Assembly (NCBI RefSeq): GCF_003116035.1 | Contig: NZ_LGQW01000015.1 | Coordinates: forward strand, 800,096-864,095 | Origin: Azospirillum sp. TSH64 | GTDB lineage: Bacteria; Pseudomonadota; Alphaproteobacteria; Azospirillales; Azospirillaceae | Length of the DNA: 64,000 nt | Direction: 5' to 3' | Shown here: one piece after another, positions 8,327 through 16,423 of the stretch | Layout of the letters: the number at the start of each line of letters is the position of its first letter | How positions within the stretch are numbered: position 1 is the first letter of the stretch | The notes under the pieces: model-generated | What the model was told of the DNA's origin: nothing | Seen by the model: the letters and a program-made list of their open reading frames with translations, nothing else | Database searches by the model: none | Program-made: the position numbers and the translations under genes

Positions 8327-10447
8327 TTACGCCGGCAACCCATCCGCCGCAACCGGCCGGCCGGTGCGGTCGGCGGGGAAACGGATGGTGGCGGCGGTGC
8401 CGCGGCCCGGTTCGCTGTCGATGGACAGGCTCCCGCCATGCAGGGCCATCAGGTCGCGGCAGATCGACAGGCCCAGCCCGGTGCCGCCGAACCGCCCGGA
8501 GATGCTGCTGTCGGCCTGCTGGAACGGCTCAAGGATGCGGGCCAGCGCGTCGGCGGCGATGCCGATGCCGGTATCGCGCACGGTGATGGCGATCCGGCCA
8601 TCCTCCTCCCGCACCCCGCTTACCGTCACCCGGCCGCCGCGCGGGGTGAATTTGACCGCGTTCGACAGCAGGTTCAGCAGCACCTGACGCAAGGCGCGCT
8701 CGTCGGCCAGCAGATTGGGCAGGTCGGGGGGGCAGTCGACCGCCAGCGTCACCCCACCGACATCGGCCGGCACCGCGGCCAGCGCCCGGCAGGTCTCGAT
8801 GGCCTCGGCCGGCTCCATCCAGCTTTCATCCAGCGTGTAGCGTCCGGCCTCAAGCTTTGACATGTCCAGCACGTCGTTGATCAGGTCCAGAAGGTGGCGG
8901 CCGCTGTTCTGCACATGACGGGCATAGTCGCGATAGCGCGGGCTGCCCAGCGGACCGAACAGCTCGTGCAGCATGATGTCGGAAAAGCCGATGATGGCGT
9001 TCAGCGGCGTGCGCAGTTCGTGGCTCATGGTCGCCAGGAAGGCGCTCTTGGCCCGGTTGGCGGCCTCCGCCTGGTCGAGCGCCGTGGCGAGCCTTTCGGC
9101 GGCCTCGACCCGCTCGGTGATGTCGCGCGCCTCGACCACCAGCACCGTGACGACGCCCCTGTCGTCGTAGACCGGCTTGATCGTCACATCCATCACGCGG
9201 GTGAGCCCGTCGGCGACCACATCGGTCTCGTAACGGACGAAGCGTCCCGAGGCCGCCTTTTCGATGGACTGGCGGAAAGCAGCCGCCAGATCGTCCGTGC
9301 GGGCCCAGCCGCGGAACTCCCAGGCGGGATGTCCGACCAGCGCTTCGGCCGGCAGGCCGGCCAGGGCGCAGGCAGGCCGGTTCAGCGCCAGCACCCGACC
9401 GTCCGGCGCCAACAGCCCCATGATCTGGAAACTGCTGTCGAACAGGGCCTGCGACCGCCGTTCGCTGGCGCGCAGCGCCTGCGTCGTCGTTTCCAGCCGG
9501 CCGAGCTGCCGCAAGGCCAGCCATGCCAGCAGCAGCACCACCACCGACACCGCTGCGGTTTCCAGAATGCGTTTCCAGCGGTCGTCGTACCAGCCGGCCA
9601 GCACGTCCTCGGTCCGGATGCGGACATAGACGTAAAGCGGCCACCCCGCCACACGGCGCACCGTACCGATGCGCTCCCGTCCCTCCGTGGGATCGAGACC
9701 GGACAGCGTCCGGGCATTCTCACCGGCAGGCAGACGCGGCAGGACCGAGGCGAAGAAAGCGCGATTCTCATCGAGAGCGCGCATTCCGCTCCGAGAATGG
9801 GACAGGACCATGCCATTCTCACCGTACAACAGAATGACGCTGAGCGGGCCGATGTCCTGGGTCGCATAAAGCCGGGCGAAACGGTCGAGATCGAGCACAG
9901 CCACCGCCATGGCGCTGCCGTTGGCAAGCGGACGGATTATCGCGGCCCGCCAACCGCCGTCGGCCTCGCGATAAGGCCCGACGAAGGCGCGCGACTCCCC
10001 CATCAACGCCTCAGCCAACGGGGAATGGGCGACATCGGTGGGCTTGTGCAGACCGGCAGCCTGCCGCACCCGGCCATCCCGCTCGACGATCATCAGAGTC
10101 CGCAAAGCCGGCCTGGGACCGATGGCCGCCCCCGATACCCCTGCCCCTTCCCCAACCAGATAGGCGGGAATCGTCCCCTCGGCCGCCGTCGCCCGAAGGG
10201 CATGGTCCGCCACGACCATGACCCGGCGGGCGTCCTCCTCCAGCAAGGTCGAGAGGTTGGCGGTCTGGCGCAGACCATCATGGATCGCCCGGTCGCGCGC
10301 CCGCTCAAGGTCGGCGTATGCGACCAGCCAGAAGCCGGCGATCACCGCCACAAGCAGGCCGATTCGCATCGCGGCGACGGGCGGAAGAGAGGATAAGCGC
10401 CACCACGTCCCGCGTGCGCCACCGTCCGGTTCGGAGAGATCCGTCAA
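8327..10447 (-). CDS. Sensor histidine kinase, Cache-PAS-HisKA-HATPase
   Basis: About 706 residues. Membrane helices at roughly 28-45 and 294-313 bracket a periplasmic double-Cache-type sensor. A PAS domain (about 330-445) leads to the HisKA domain with LATMSHELRTPLNAIIGF (phospho-His 476) and an HATPase domain ending in GGTGLGLSICRDLMALHGG. It lacks a receiver domain and no response regulator is adjacent, so its partner is encoded elsewhere. The only start covering the first helix with a short cytoplasmic tail is a TTG at 10447 with a poor ribosome site. ATG at 10369 would begin just before the helix, so the start is uncertain. Confidence 0.85.
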   Translation of the reverse strand: MTDLSEPDGGARGTWWRLSSLPPVAAMRIGLLVAVIAGFWLVAYADLERARDRAIHDGLRQTANLSTLLEEDARRVMVVADHALRATAAEGTIPAYLVGEGAGVSGAAIGPRPALRTLMIVERDGRVRQAAGLHKPTDVAHSPLAEALMGESRAFVGPYREADGGWRAAIIRPLANGSAMAVAVLDLDRFARLYATQDIGPLSVILLYGENGMVLSHSRSGMRALDENRAFFASVLPRLPAGENARTLSGLDPTEGRERIGTVRRVAGWPLYVYVRIRTEDVLAGWYDDRWKRILETAAVSVVVLLLAWLALRQLGRLETTTQALRASERRSQALFDSSFQIMGLLAPDGRVLALNRPACALAGLPAEALVGHPAWEFRGWARTDDLAAAFRQSIEKAASGRFVRYETDVVADGLTRVMDVTIKPVYDDRGVVTVLVVEARDITERVEAAERLATALDQAEAANRAKSAFLATMSHELRTPLNAIIGFSDIMLHELFGPLGSPRYRDYARHVQNSGRHLLDLINDVLDMSKLEAGRYTLDESWMEPAEAIETCRALAAVPADVGGVTLAVDCPPDLPNLLADERALRQVLLNLLSNAVKFTPRGGRVTVSGVREEDGRIAITVRDTGIGIAADALARILEPFQQADSSISGRFGGTGLGLSICRDLMALHGGSLSIDSEPGRGTAATIRFPADRTGRPVAADGLPA

Positions 10448-10701
10448 AGGAAATGGTCCGCCGCGTCTGAATGCTGGAGAGACGTCAAGCCGGAACGGCC
10501 GGACGCGACGAACTGTAGCATGCCGGTGCGGGCATTTTCACGTCCGCTTACCCCTGATCCGGGCAGCATCAGGGATGCTTCGGCCGGCCGTCGTGCATGG
10601 AAGGAGCTTGGGGGAAAAGTTCCGGGAAAAGTTTGGCTCGACAAAGCCCGCAGCCCGCGCTTCTCTGCCCGGCGACGATGTGAAGGAGGATCCCGTCGGG
10701 C

Positions 10702-10944
10702 ATGCTGCAGGATTTCATCGATAGCCTGTCCCAGGGGCCGCTCCTGGGGCTGATGCTGTTCCAGATCGCCATCGTCTGGCCGATGTCGCGCATCCTGCGG
10801 CGGGCCGGCTTCTCTCCGCTGTGGGCCCTGTTCTCCCTGGTGCCGCTCGGTCATGTCGTACCCATCGGCGTGATGGCGCACAGCCGATGGCCGGTGCTGC
10901 CGGCACGGCAGGCGCGCAAGGTCAAGGCACGGAGGACGGCATGA
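10702..10944 (+). CDS. Small membrane protein A of a paralogous pair, 80 aa
   Basis: An 80-residue protein with two predicted hydrophobic helices (about 13-30 and 40-60) separated by the motif RRAGFSPLWALF, and a short basic tail ending KVKARRTA. GAAGGAGG sits ahead of the ATG. Its stop overlaps the next start as ATGA. The next gene carries a matching motif (KAGRSPLWILL), so the two look like a tandem duplication. I do not recognise a named family and assign no function; the two helices suggest an inner-membrane accessory protein. Confidence 0.75.
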   Translation: MLQDFIDSLSQGPLLGLMLFQIAIVWPMSRILRRAGFSPLWALFSLVPLGHVVPIGVMAHSRWPVLPARQARKVKARRTA

Positions 10945-11174
10945 CGGAAACCGTGATCCAGCTCGGCTTCTGGGAACTGCTGATCGGCTCCATCGTCACG
11001 ATGTACATGCTGATCGCCGGCGGCTGGGTTCTGGCCAAGGCCGGGCGCAGCCCGCTGTGGATCCTGCTGCTGCTGTTCCCCTACCTCAACGTCCTGGCGG
11101 TCTGGGCCTTCGCCTTCATCCGCTGGCCTTTCGTCGACCGCGCCCCCTCCCCGACGCAGCCCGACGAGGGCTGA
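10941..11174 (+). CDS. Small membrane protein B of a paralogous pair, 77 aa
   Basis: A 77-residue protein, translationally coupled to the preceding gene. It has a hydrophobic helix near 12-30, the motif LAKAGRSPLWILLLLFPYLN in the middle, a second helix and the sequence FIRWPF, which parallels HSRWPV in the upstream paralogue. It lacks the basic tail and ends in an acidic, proline-containing stretch. The shared spacing of Gly-x-Ser-Pro-Leu-Trp and Arg-Trp-Pro supports common ancestry. Function unknown. Confidence 0.75.
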   Translation: MTETVIQLGFWELLIGSIVTMYMLIAGGWVLAKAGRSPLWILLLLFPYLNVLAVWAFAFIRWPFVDRAPSPTQPDEG

Positions 11175-11219
11175 GCACCGGACCATCGGCAAGGGGACAG
11201 GATCGGACGTCATCCTTGA

Positions 11220-11645
11220 TCAGATGTCGTCCTCGATCAGGCGGACGATCACGTCGACGCGGGCGACGCGGGTGCCGGCGGGGGCGGCCGGAAGGTTCTG
11301 CACCGTCAGCCGGTCCGCGGGGATGTCCTCCAGCCGGCCGGTGGATTCGACGAAGAAATGGTGATGGTCGCTGGTGTTGGTGTCGAAGTAGGATTTGCCC
11401 GCCTCCACCACCACCTCACGCAGAAGCCCGGCGGCGGTGAACTGGTTCAGCGTGTTGTAGACGGTCGCCAGTGACACCGGCAGGTCGGCTGCCTGCGCCT
11501 CGCCATGCAATTGCTCCGCCGTGACATGCCGGTCGCAGCCTTCGAACAGCATGCGGGCGAGGCCGAGGCGCTGGCGGGTCGGGCGCAGTCCGGCGCTGTT
11601 CAGCCGGTCGAGGGCTCGCTTGAAGGGGCGTTCGGCGGTCATCAT
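11220..11645 (-). CDS. irr: Fur-family transcriptional regulator, Irr-like
   Basis: A Fur-superfamily regulator of about 141 residues: an N-terminal winged helix (LRPTRQRLGLARML; SLATVYNTLNQFTAAGLL) and a C-terminal metal/haem-binding dimerisation domain. The run TSDHHHFFVE contains the His-rich motif typical of Irr, the haem-responsive iron regulator of alphaproteobacteria, rather than the metal sites of Fur or Zur. ATG at 11645 gives the usual length, but no good ribosome site precedes it; an in-frame TTG at 11693 is an alternative. Irr normally controls haem synthesis and iron-sulfur genes. No obvious target gene lies beside it, so target control is inference. Confidence 0.8.
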   Translation of the reverse strand: MMTAERPFKRALDRLNSAGLRPTRQRLGLARMLFEGCDRHVTAEQLHGEAQAADLPVSLATVYNTLNQFTAAGLLREVVVEAGKSYFDTNTSDHHHFFVESTGRLEDIPADRLTVQNLPAAPAGTRVARVDVIVRLIEDDI

Positions 11646-11837
11646 GGGCGAGGCACCCGTACTGTCGACAGTGGGATCGGACACGGAGTCCAAAACAGAA
11701 CCGCGGCACTAGGCCGCATTCTGTTTAAGAGTAAAACCATTCGGAAAGCTCACGCAAGCCATTGTCGCAGCGACGTCAATGGAGACATGGTTTGGAGAGC
11801 CGCCCGAACCGGATGACTGCCCATGACGGCCCAATGC

Positions 11838-11870
11838 AAAGGCCGCCGACGGTTTCCCGCCGACGGCCTT
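11838..11870 (-). terminator. Terminator after the nitronate monooxygenase-like gene
   Basis: Read leftward, AAGGCCGTCGGCGG and CCGTCGGCGGCCTTT pair around a GAAA loop, with two G-U pairs, followed by a short T-run. It lies 37 bases past the stop codon. Confidence 0.65.
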
Positions 11871-11906
11871 GCCAGACCGATGGATGTGGCCGGTGGATGC
11901 GACCGG

Positions 11907-13304
11907 TCAGTAGCCGGTGGCGATCCGTTCAATCAGCTGCTTCACCGTGGGGATGAAGCCGTCGTTATAGTAAGGATCGCTGGCGAAGCGGTAGGCGTTG
12001 TGCCCCGCGAACATCAGCTGGTTTTCGCAGTCGTCGGTGTGGCTGACCGCCTGGAGCGTCTTCTGGATGCAGAAGGAGCGCGGATCGGCGCGCTTGCCCG
12101 TCGTGCCTTCGTCGTTCTGCGCCCAGTTGGAGAAGCCGCAGGCCGACAGGCAGCCCATGCAGTCGACCTGATCGTGCAGGATCTTGTCCGACTGCTGGGG
12201 CGTGACGAAGACCAGCGTGCTGTCCGGCGTCTTCAGGGCGGTGGTGAAGCCCTGGGACAGCCAACCCTCGGCGCGCTGCTTGTCGCTTTCAGTCACGTAG
12301 ACCGGACGGCCGCGCGGACCGACGGGGAATTCGGCCGAATGCTCGCCCACCGGCTTGGACAGATAGGCGACCTGACGCTCGGACCGGGCCATCAGGTCCA
12401 GCAGGAAGGGGTTCTTCACCGCAGACGAGTAGAAGCCGGTGGGGGAGAAGCGGTTCAGGAAGACGTCGCCCGGCTGCAGCGCCACCAGCTTGCGCTTCCA
12501 CGCCATGGAGATCGGGCTCTCCTGGGTCAGCAGCGGACGGGTGCCGAACTGGAAGGCGACAGGCCCCAGGTCGGGATTGTCGATCCAGTCCTCCCATTCC
12601 GACAGCCACCAGACGCCGCCCGCCATCACGATGGGGGTGTCGTTCAGCCCGAAGCTGTTCATCATCTGGCGCAGGGCCAGGACGCGGGGGAACGGATCCT
12701 CCGGCTTCTGCGGGTCTTCGGAGTTGGACAGGCCGTTGTGACCTCCGGCCAGCCACGGATCCTCGTACACCACACCGCCGAGATGGTCCCGGAACTTGTG
12801 GTAGGCGCGCAGCCACAAGGCGCGGAAAGCGCGGGCCGACGAGACGATCGGATAGTAATGGACGCCGTAGCTCACGGCGATCTCGGCAACCTTGTAAGGC
12901 ATGCCGGCGCCGCAGGTGACGCCGTGGATCATGCCCTGGGCGCCTTCCAGCACGCCATGCAGGATGTGCTCGGCGCCGCCCATTTCCCACAGGACGTTCA
13001 TGTGGATACGGCCGTTGCCGTTCGACGTCTCGTGCGCGATGCGCGCCTGGGCGATGCCGCCCTCGATGCCGAAGGCGATCAGCTCGTTATGGCGCTCGCG
13101 CCGGGTCTTGCCCTTGTAGATCTGCGGCAGAAGGTTGCCGTTCTCATCATAGCTGTCGGCGTTGACACCCGAAAAGGTGCCAATCCCGCCGGCAGCCGCC
13201 CAGGCTCCGGAGCTTTCGCCGTTGGAAACGGCAATACCCTTGCCACCCTCGACGAGCGGCAGAACCTCCCGGCCGGACATCGGCAACGGCTTCAACGCCT
13301 TCAA
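11907..13304 (-). CDS. Nitronate monooxygenase / 2-nitropropane dioxygenase-like flavoprotein with cysteine-rich tail
   Basis: About 465 residues. The central TIM-barrel signatures GVTCGAGMPYKVAEIAVSYG and YYPIVSSARAFRALW match FMN-dependent nitronate monooxygenases and related enzymes. The protein is about 100 residues longer than classic members. Its C-terminal extension carries CMGCLSACGF plus further cysteines (FCIQ, DDCEN), which could bind metal. ATG at 13280 has no ribosome site, whereas TTG at 13304 follows GGAGGG at good spacing and is preferred. It is monocistronic with its own terminator. Nitronate oxidation is known for the family; whether this long form does it is unproven. Confidence 0.75.
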   Translation of the reverse strand: MKALKPLPMSGREVLPLVEGGKGIAVSNGESSGAWAAAGGIGTFSGVNADSYDENGNLLPQIYKGKTRRERHNELIAFGIEGGIAQARIAHETSNGNGRIHMNVLWEMGGAEHILHGVLEGAQGMIHGVTCGAGMPYKVAEIAVSYGVHYYPIVSSARAFRALWLRAYHKFRDHLGGVVYEDPWLAGGHNGLSNSEDPQKPEDPFPRVLALRQMMNSFGLNDTPIVMAGGVWWLSEWEDWIDNPDLGPVAFQFGTRPLLTQESPISMAWKRKLVALQPGDVFLNRFSPTGFYSSAVKNPFLLDLMARSERQVAYLSKPVGEHSAEFPVGPRGRPVYVTESDKQRAEGWLSQGFTTALKTPDSTLVFVTPQQSDKILHDQVDCMGCLSACGFSNWAQNDEGTTGKRADPRSFCIQKTLQAVSHTDDCENQLMFAGHNAYRFASDPYYNDGFIPTVKQLIERIATGY

Positions 13305-13558
13305 CGAACCCTCCAAAGACCGAACGTGGCATCCCGTGGGACGCCGGACCAAAGCGGCGGACTACCGGACGACGAAAAGCTCCGCCGGAATCCGCGTGGG
13401 TTCCGGCGGGATCGCCAGTGCGGTTCTATATATGAGGAATTGGCGCGCCCTACGAGCGGATTCATCCCCTCGCGCAAAAAACGTTCATGAATTGCCGCAG
13501 TCGCGAACGGAAGCGTCAGCATATCGACCGGTCCACCGGCGGATCGTCGGGCTTCCCA

Positions 13559-14302
13559 TCAGGCATCCGCCGCCAGTTCGGCGGCGAGCCGGCCGGGCGC
13601 ATCGGTGAAGACCGCCGACACGCCCCAGCCGAACAGGGTCCGGGCGCGCTCCGCGTCATTGACGGTGTAGGCCAGCACCGGCCGGCCGGTGGCGCGGTAC
13701 TCGGCCACGCTGTCCGCCGTCTGGCGGTCCTGATGGACGTTCAGCGTCGCCGCGCCGATGCGATCGGCGATGGAAGCCCAGTCGGAGGGCGGGTCCCACA
13801 GCAGATAGCCGCGCGGGATCTTCGGCCACAGACGCTGCGCCACCTCCAGGCAGGGAACCTCGAAGCTGGAGAGCAGAAGCGGCCGGTCAGACGGCCACAG
13901 CGGGCGCAGGGTGTTCAGCGCCACCTCCGCCGTGATCTCCTCCTGCCCCGGATAGGGCTTGATCTCCAGGTTCAGGCCCAGGCCCAGGTCATTGACCAGC
14001 GCCACCGCCTCCTCCAGCGTCGGCACGCGCTCGCCGACGAAGGCGGCATCGAACCAGCGCCCGGCGTCGAGCGACTGCAGCTCCGCCAGATCCAGCAGCG
14101 GGACGGCGCCGCTGCCGGTGGTGGTGCGGTCCAGCGTGTCGTCATGGATCAGCACAGGGCGCTGGTCGCGGGTCAGCATGACGTCCACCTCGACCCAGCG
14201 GGCGCCCTGGCGGGCGGCTTCGCGGATCGAGGCGAGGGTGTTTTCCGGGGCGCTTTCCTTGGCGCCGCGATGGCCGATCAGGCGGGGAAGAGTCGACAGC
14301 AT
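13559..14302 (-). CDS. ugpQ: Glycerophosphodiester phosphodiesterase
   Basis: A 247-residue GDPD-family enzyme that hydrolyses deacylated phospholipids to glycerol-3-phosphate and an alcohol. The metal-binding and catalytic elements are clear: LIGHRGAKESAPENTLASI at the N-terminus, WVEVDVMLTRDQRPVLIHDD, and LNLEIKPYPG, followed by a C-terminal TDAPG. The long open frame continuing to 15445 is an antisense shadow of the neighbouring radical SAM gene. ATG at 14302 gives the normal family length. No signal peptide is present, so it is the cytoplasmic UgpQ type. It is divergent from the next gene with a 66-base gap. Confidence 0.9.
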   Translation of the reverse strand: MLSTLPRLIGHRGAKESAPENTLASIREAARQGARWVEVDVMLTRDQRPVLIHDDTLDRTTTGSGAVPLLDLAELQSLDAGRWFDAAFVGERVPTLEEAVALVNDLGLGLNLEIKPYPGQEEITAEVALNTLRPLWPSDRPLLLSSFEVPCLEVAQRLWPKIPRGYLLWDPPSDWASIADRIGAATLNVHQDRQTADSVAEYRATGRPVLAYTVNDAERARTLFGWGVSAVFTDAPGRLAAELAADA

Positions 14303-14368
14303 GGGTCTCGCAGGAGTAAGAGCGGTCGCTTTCCTACATGACCCATTCCGTCGAAGCGGGAAAGAGCG

Positions 14369-15406
14369 ATGAAGGCCCTGCACAGCGTTTCCGATCTGGT
14401 GGCCGCCGGGCTGATGACGCCGGAGGCCGGCGATGCCGTGCGCACGGTCGCCGACCGCTATGCCGTGGCGTTGACCCCGTACCTGCGCGAGGCGCTGGCC
14501 GGACGCATGGATCCGCGGGATCCCCTCTATGCCCAATATGTCCCCTCCCCGGCCGAGGCGTACAGCACGCCGGAGGAACTCGCGGATCCCATCGGCGACG
14601 TGGCGCGCAGCCCGGTGAAGGGCATCGTCCACCGCTATCCCGACCGGGTGCTGCTGAAGCCGCTGCACGCCTGCGCGGTCTATTGCCGTTTCTGCTTCCG
14701 CCGCGAGATGGTCGGCCCGGGCGGCGAGGCACTGACCGCCGAGGAGATGGATGCGGCGCTGGCCTATATCCGCGAGCATGAGGAGGTATGGGAGGTGGTG
14801 ATCACCGGCGGCGACCCGCTGCTGCTGTCGCCGCGCCGGCTGCGCGGGATCGTCCACGCGCTGTCGGCCATGCCGCATGTCGGTGTCGTCCGTCTGCACA
14901 GCCGCATTCCCGCCGCCGATCCCGACCGTGTCACGCCGGAACTGGTGGAGGCGCTGACCGCCCCTGACCTCGCCACCTGGGTCGCCGTCCACATCAACCA
15001 TGCCGACGAACTGACTCCGCCGGTGCGGGCGGCGCTGGCCCGGCTGGTCGGGGCCGGCATCCCGCTGGTCGGACAAACCGTGCTGCTGAAGGGCATCAAC
15101 GACAGCCATGCCGCGCTGGAGGCTCTGTTCCGCGGGATGGTCCGCAACCGGGTGAAGCCCTATTACCTGCATCATCCCGACCTTGCCGCCGGCACCAGCC
15201 ATTTCCGTCCGACGCTGGCGGAGGGGCAGGCACTGGTGACCGGCCTGCGCGGGAAACTGTCCGGCCTGTGCCAGCCGACCTACGTGCTCGACATTCCCGG
15301 CGGCCATGGCAAAGCCCCCGCCGCCCCGGCCTGGATCGAAGCGGAGGACGGGAACCGCTATCGCGTGACCGACTTCACCGGCCGGGTTCACGACTACCGC
15401 GGCTGA
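14369..15406 (+). CDS. Lysine 2,3-aminomutase family radical SAM protein (KamA/EpmB-like)
   Basis: A 345-residue radical SAM enzyme. CAVYCRFC supplies the CxxxCxxC ligands of the 4Fe-4S cluster, VITGGDPLLL is the SAM-binding stretch, and PGGHGK near the C-terminus carries the lysine expected to bind PLP. The length fits EpmB, which makes beta-lysine for modification of elongation factor P, and short KamA proteins; classical clostridial KamA is longer. GGGAAAGAG precedes the ATG. Neither efp nor epmA is beside it, so the EF-P role is an inference from the family. Confidence 0.82.
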   Translation: MKALHSVSDLVAAGLMTPEAGDAVRTVADRYAVALTPYLREALAGRMDPRDPLYAQYVPSPAEAYSTPEELADPIGDVARSPVKGIVHRYPDRVLLKPLHACAVYCRFCFRREMVGPGGEALTAEEMDAALAYIREHEEVWEVVITGGDPLLLSPRRLRGIVHALSAMPHVGVVRLHSRIPAADPDRVTPELVEALTAPDLATWVAVHINHADELTPPVRAALARLVGAGIPLVGQTVLLKGINDSHAALEALFRGMVRNRVKPYYLHHPDLAAGTSHFRPTLAEGQALVTGLRGKLSGLCQPTYVLDIPGGHGKAPAAPAWIEAEDGNRYRVTDFTGRVHDYRG

Positions 15407-15416
15407 GCGCCCGCCC

Positions 15417-15764
15417 TCAGATCGCTTCTGCCCGCAAAGCCGCAACCCAATGGGCGACCCGCGCCTTCAGGGCGGCAGCGCGGGCGAAGGCAAGTTCCTC
15501 GTCTTCCAGCGGCTCGACGATCTCGAACGCCAGCGACTCGGCGCCATGGGCGTTCCAGGCCACCTGCAGGCTGCGGTGCGGGCAGCCGCCCATCTTCAGT
15601 TGGAACCAGAGGCGGTTCCGGATCTTGTCGAGGTCCGGCGCGCCGCCCACCCACACCGTACCGGAGGCCCCGCAACGGACGGCGAAGACACCGGCCACGC
15701 TCTTGCGCTCCTTGTAGGCGGCCACTGCCGCCTTTCGATCCTCTTTCCCAACCGTCGCCGCCAT
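15417..15764 (-). CDS. GIY-YIG-type nuclease family protein, small
   Basis: A 115-residue single-domain protein. AGVFAVRCGASGTVWVGGAP aligns with the GIY and YIG strands, DKIRNRLWF carries the expected basic helix, and NAHGAESLAFEIVE matches the region holding the metal-binding Glu. The signature is degenerate (GVF and VWVG), as in a group of small alphaproteobacterial members of unknown role. ATG at 15764 follows GGAG at suitable spacing; the open frame upstream to 15896 overlaps tspO and is ignored. It lies last in a run of leftward genes. Confidence 0.72.
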   Translation of the reverse strand: MAATVGKEDRKAAVAAYKERKSVAGVFAVRCGASGTVWVGGAPDLDKIRNRLWFQLKMGGCPHRSLQVAWNAHGAESLAFEIVEPLEDEELAFARAAALKARVAHWVAALRAEAI

Positions 15765-15843
15765 AGCCTTCACTCCTTCGCGGGTTATCTGTCCCGATTG
15801 GTTATACCCGGGTGATATTCCATGCAAGGTTTTTATCCGGGTT

Positions 15844-16374
15844 TTATCCCCAGAGGGCTGGCGTCCCGAACAGCGGATCGGGGTTGATGAGGGCATTGTG
15901 GATGCCGACCACCGAAGCGAAGCCGGTCCACAGGATCAACGGCGTCCAGATCAGCGCAATGCTTCGGTCGTCACGCCCCACCAGCGCGATGCAGATCGAC
16001 GTGATGACGAAGAAGCACACCGTCCATGCCGCGGCGAGGATTGAGCTGCCCAGCGTGAAATAGACGAGGCTGAAGGTGGCGTAGATCGCCCAGGTCACCG
16101 CCTGGAGGCCGATCAGAAGCCCGCGGCTGCGGATTCGCCGCGCCGGGTCGATCAGGCGGATGTCTCCCCAGATCTGGAAGACATTCAGGGTGAACCACAT
16201 CACCGGGAAGACCCAGCCCGGCGGCTGCAAGGGCGACGGGTGGTGCCCGGCAAAGGGCTGCCCGCCCCGCTCGACGAAGCCCCAGGCATTGACGATGACC
16301 CAGAACAGCAGGGGTTGCCACCAGCGGACCCGGAAGGGGGCGGGCGGTGGCGCGGAGTAAGTGGCGTCGCTCAT
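15844..16374 (-). CDS. tspO: TspO/MBR-family tryptophan-rich sensory protein
   Basis: A 176-residue integral membrane protein with about five hydrophobic helices and many tryptophans. PPGWVFPVMWFTLNVFQIWG and the final-helix region IWTPLILWTGFASVVGIHN are TspO/peripheral benzodiazepine receptor signatures. Known relatives bind porphyrins and influence tetrapyrrole traffic and stress responses. It is slightly longer than the classical 155-160 residues. The gene starts 50 bases after holA on the same strand and may be read through from that operon. Confidence 0.82.
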   Translation of the reverse strand: MSDATYSAPPPAPFRVRWWQPLLFWVIVNAWGFVERGGQPFAGHHPSPLQPPGWVFPVMWFTLNVFQIWGDIRLIDPARRIRSRGLLIGLQAVTWAIYATFSLVYFTLGSSILAAAWTVCFFVITSICIALVGRDDRSIALIWTPLILWTGFASVVGIHNALINPDPLFGTPALWG

Positions 16375-16423
16375 GCTCCGCCAGATAGCGCACCGCCCCC
16401 AACGGTCAAGTCAGCGCCATCCT

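Noticed and set aside
13559..15445. A 628-codon leftward open frame covering the radical SAM gene
   Set aside because: Only its last 247 codons (from 14302) match a family, the phosphodiesterase UgpQ. The rest is antisense to the KamA/EpmB-like gene, whose motifs are intact.
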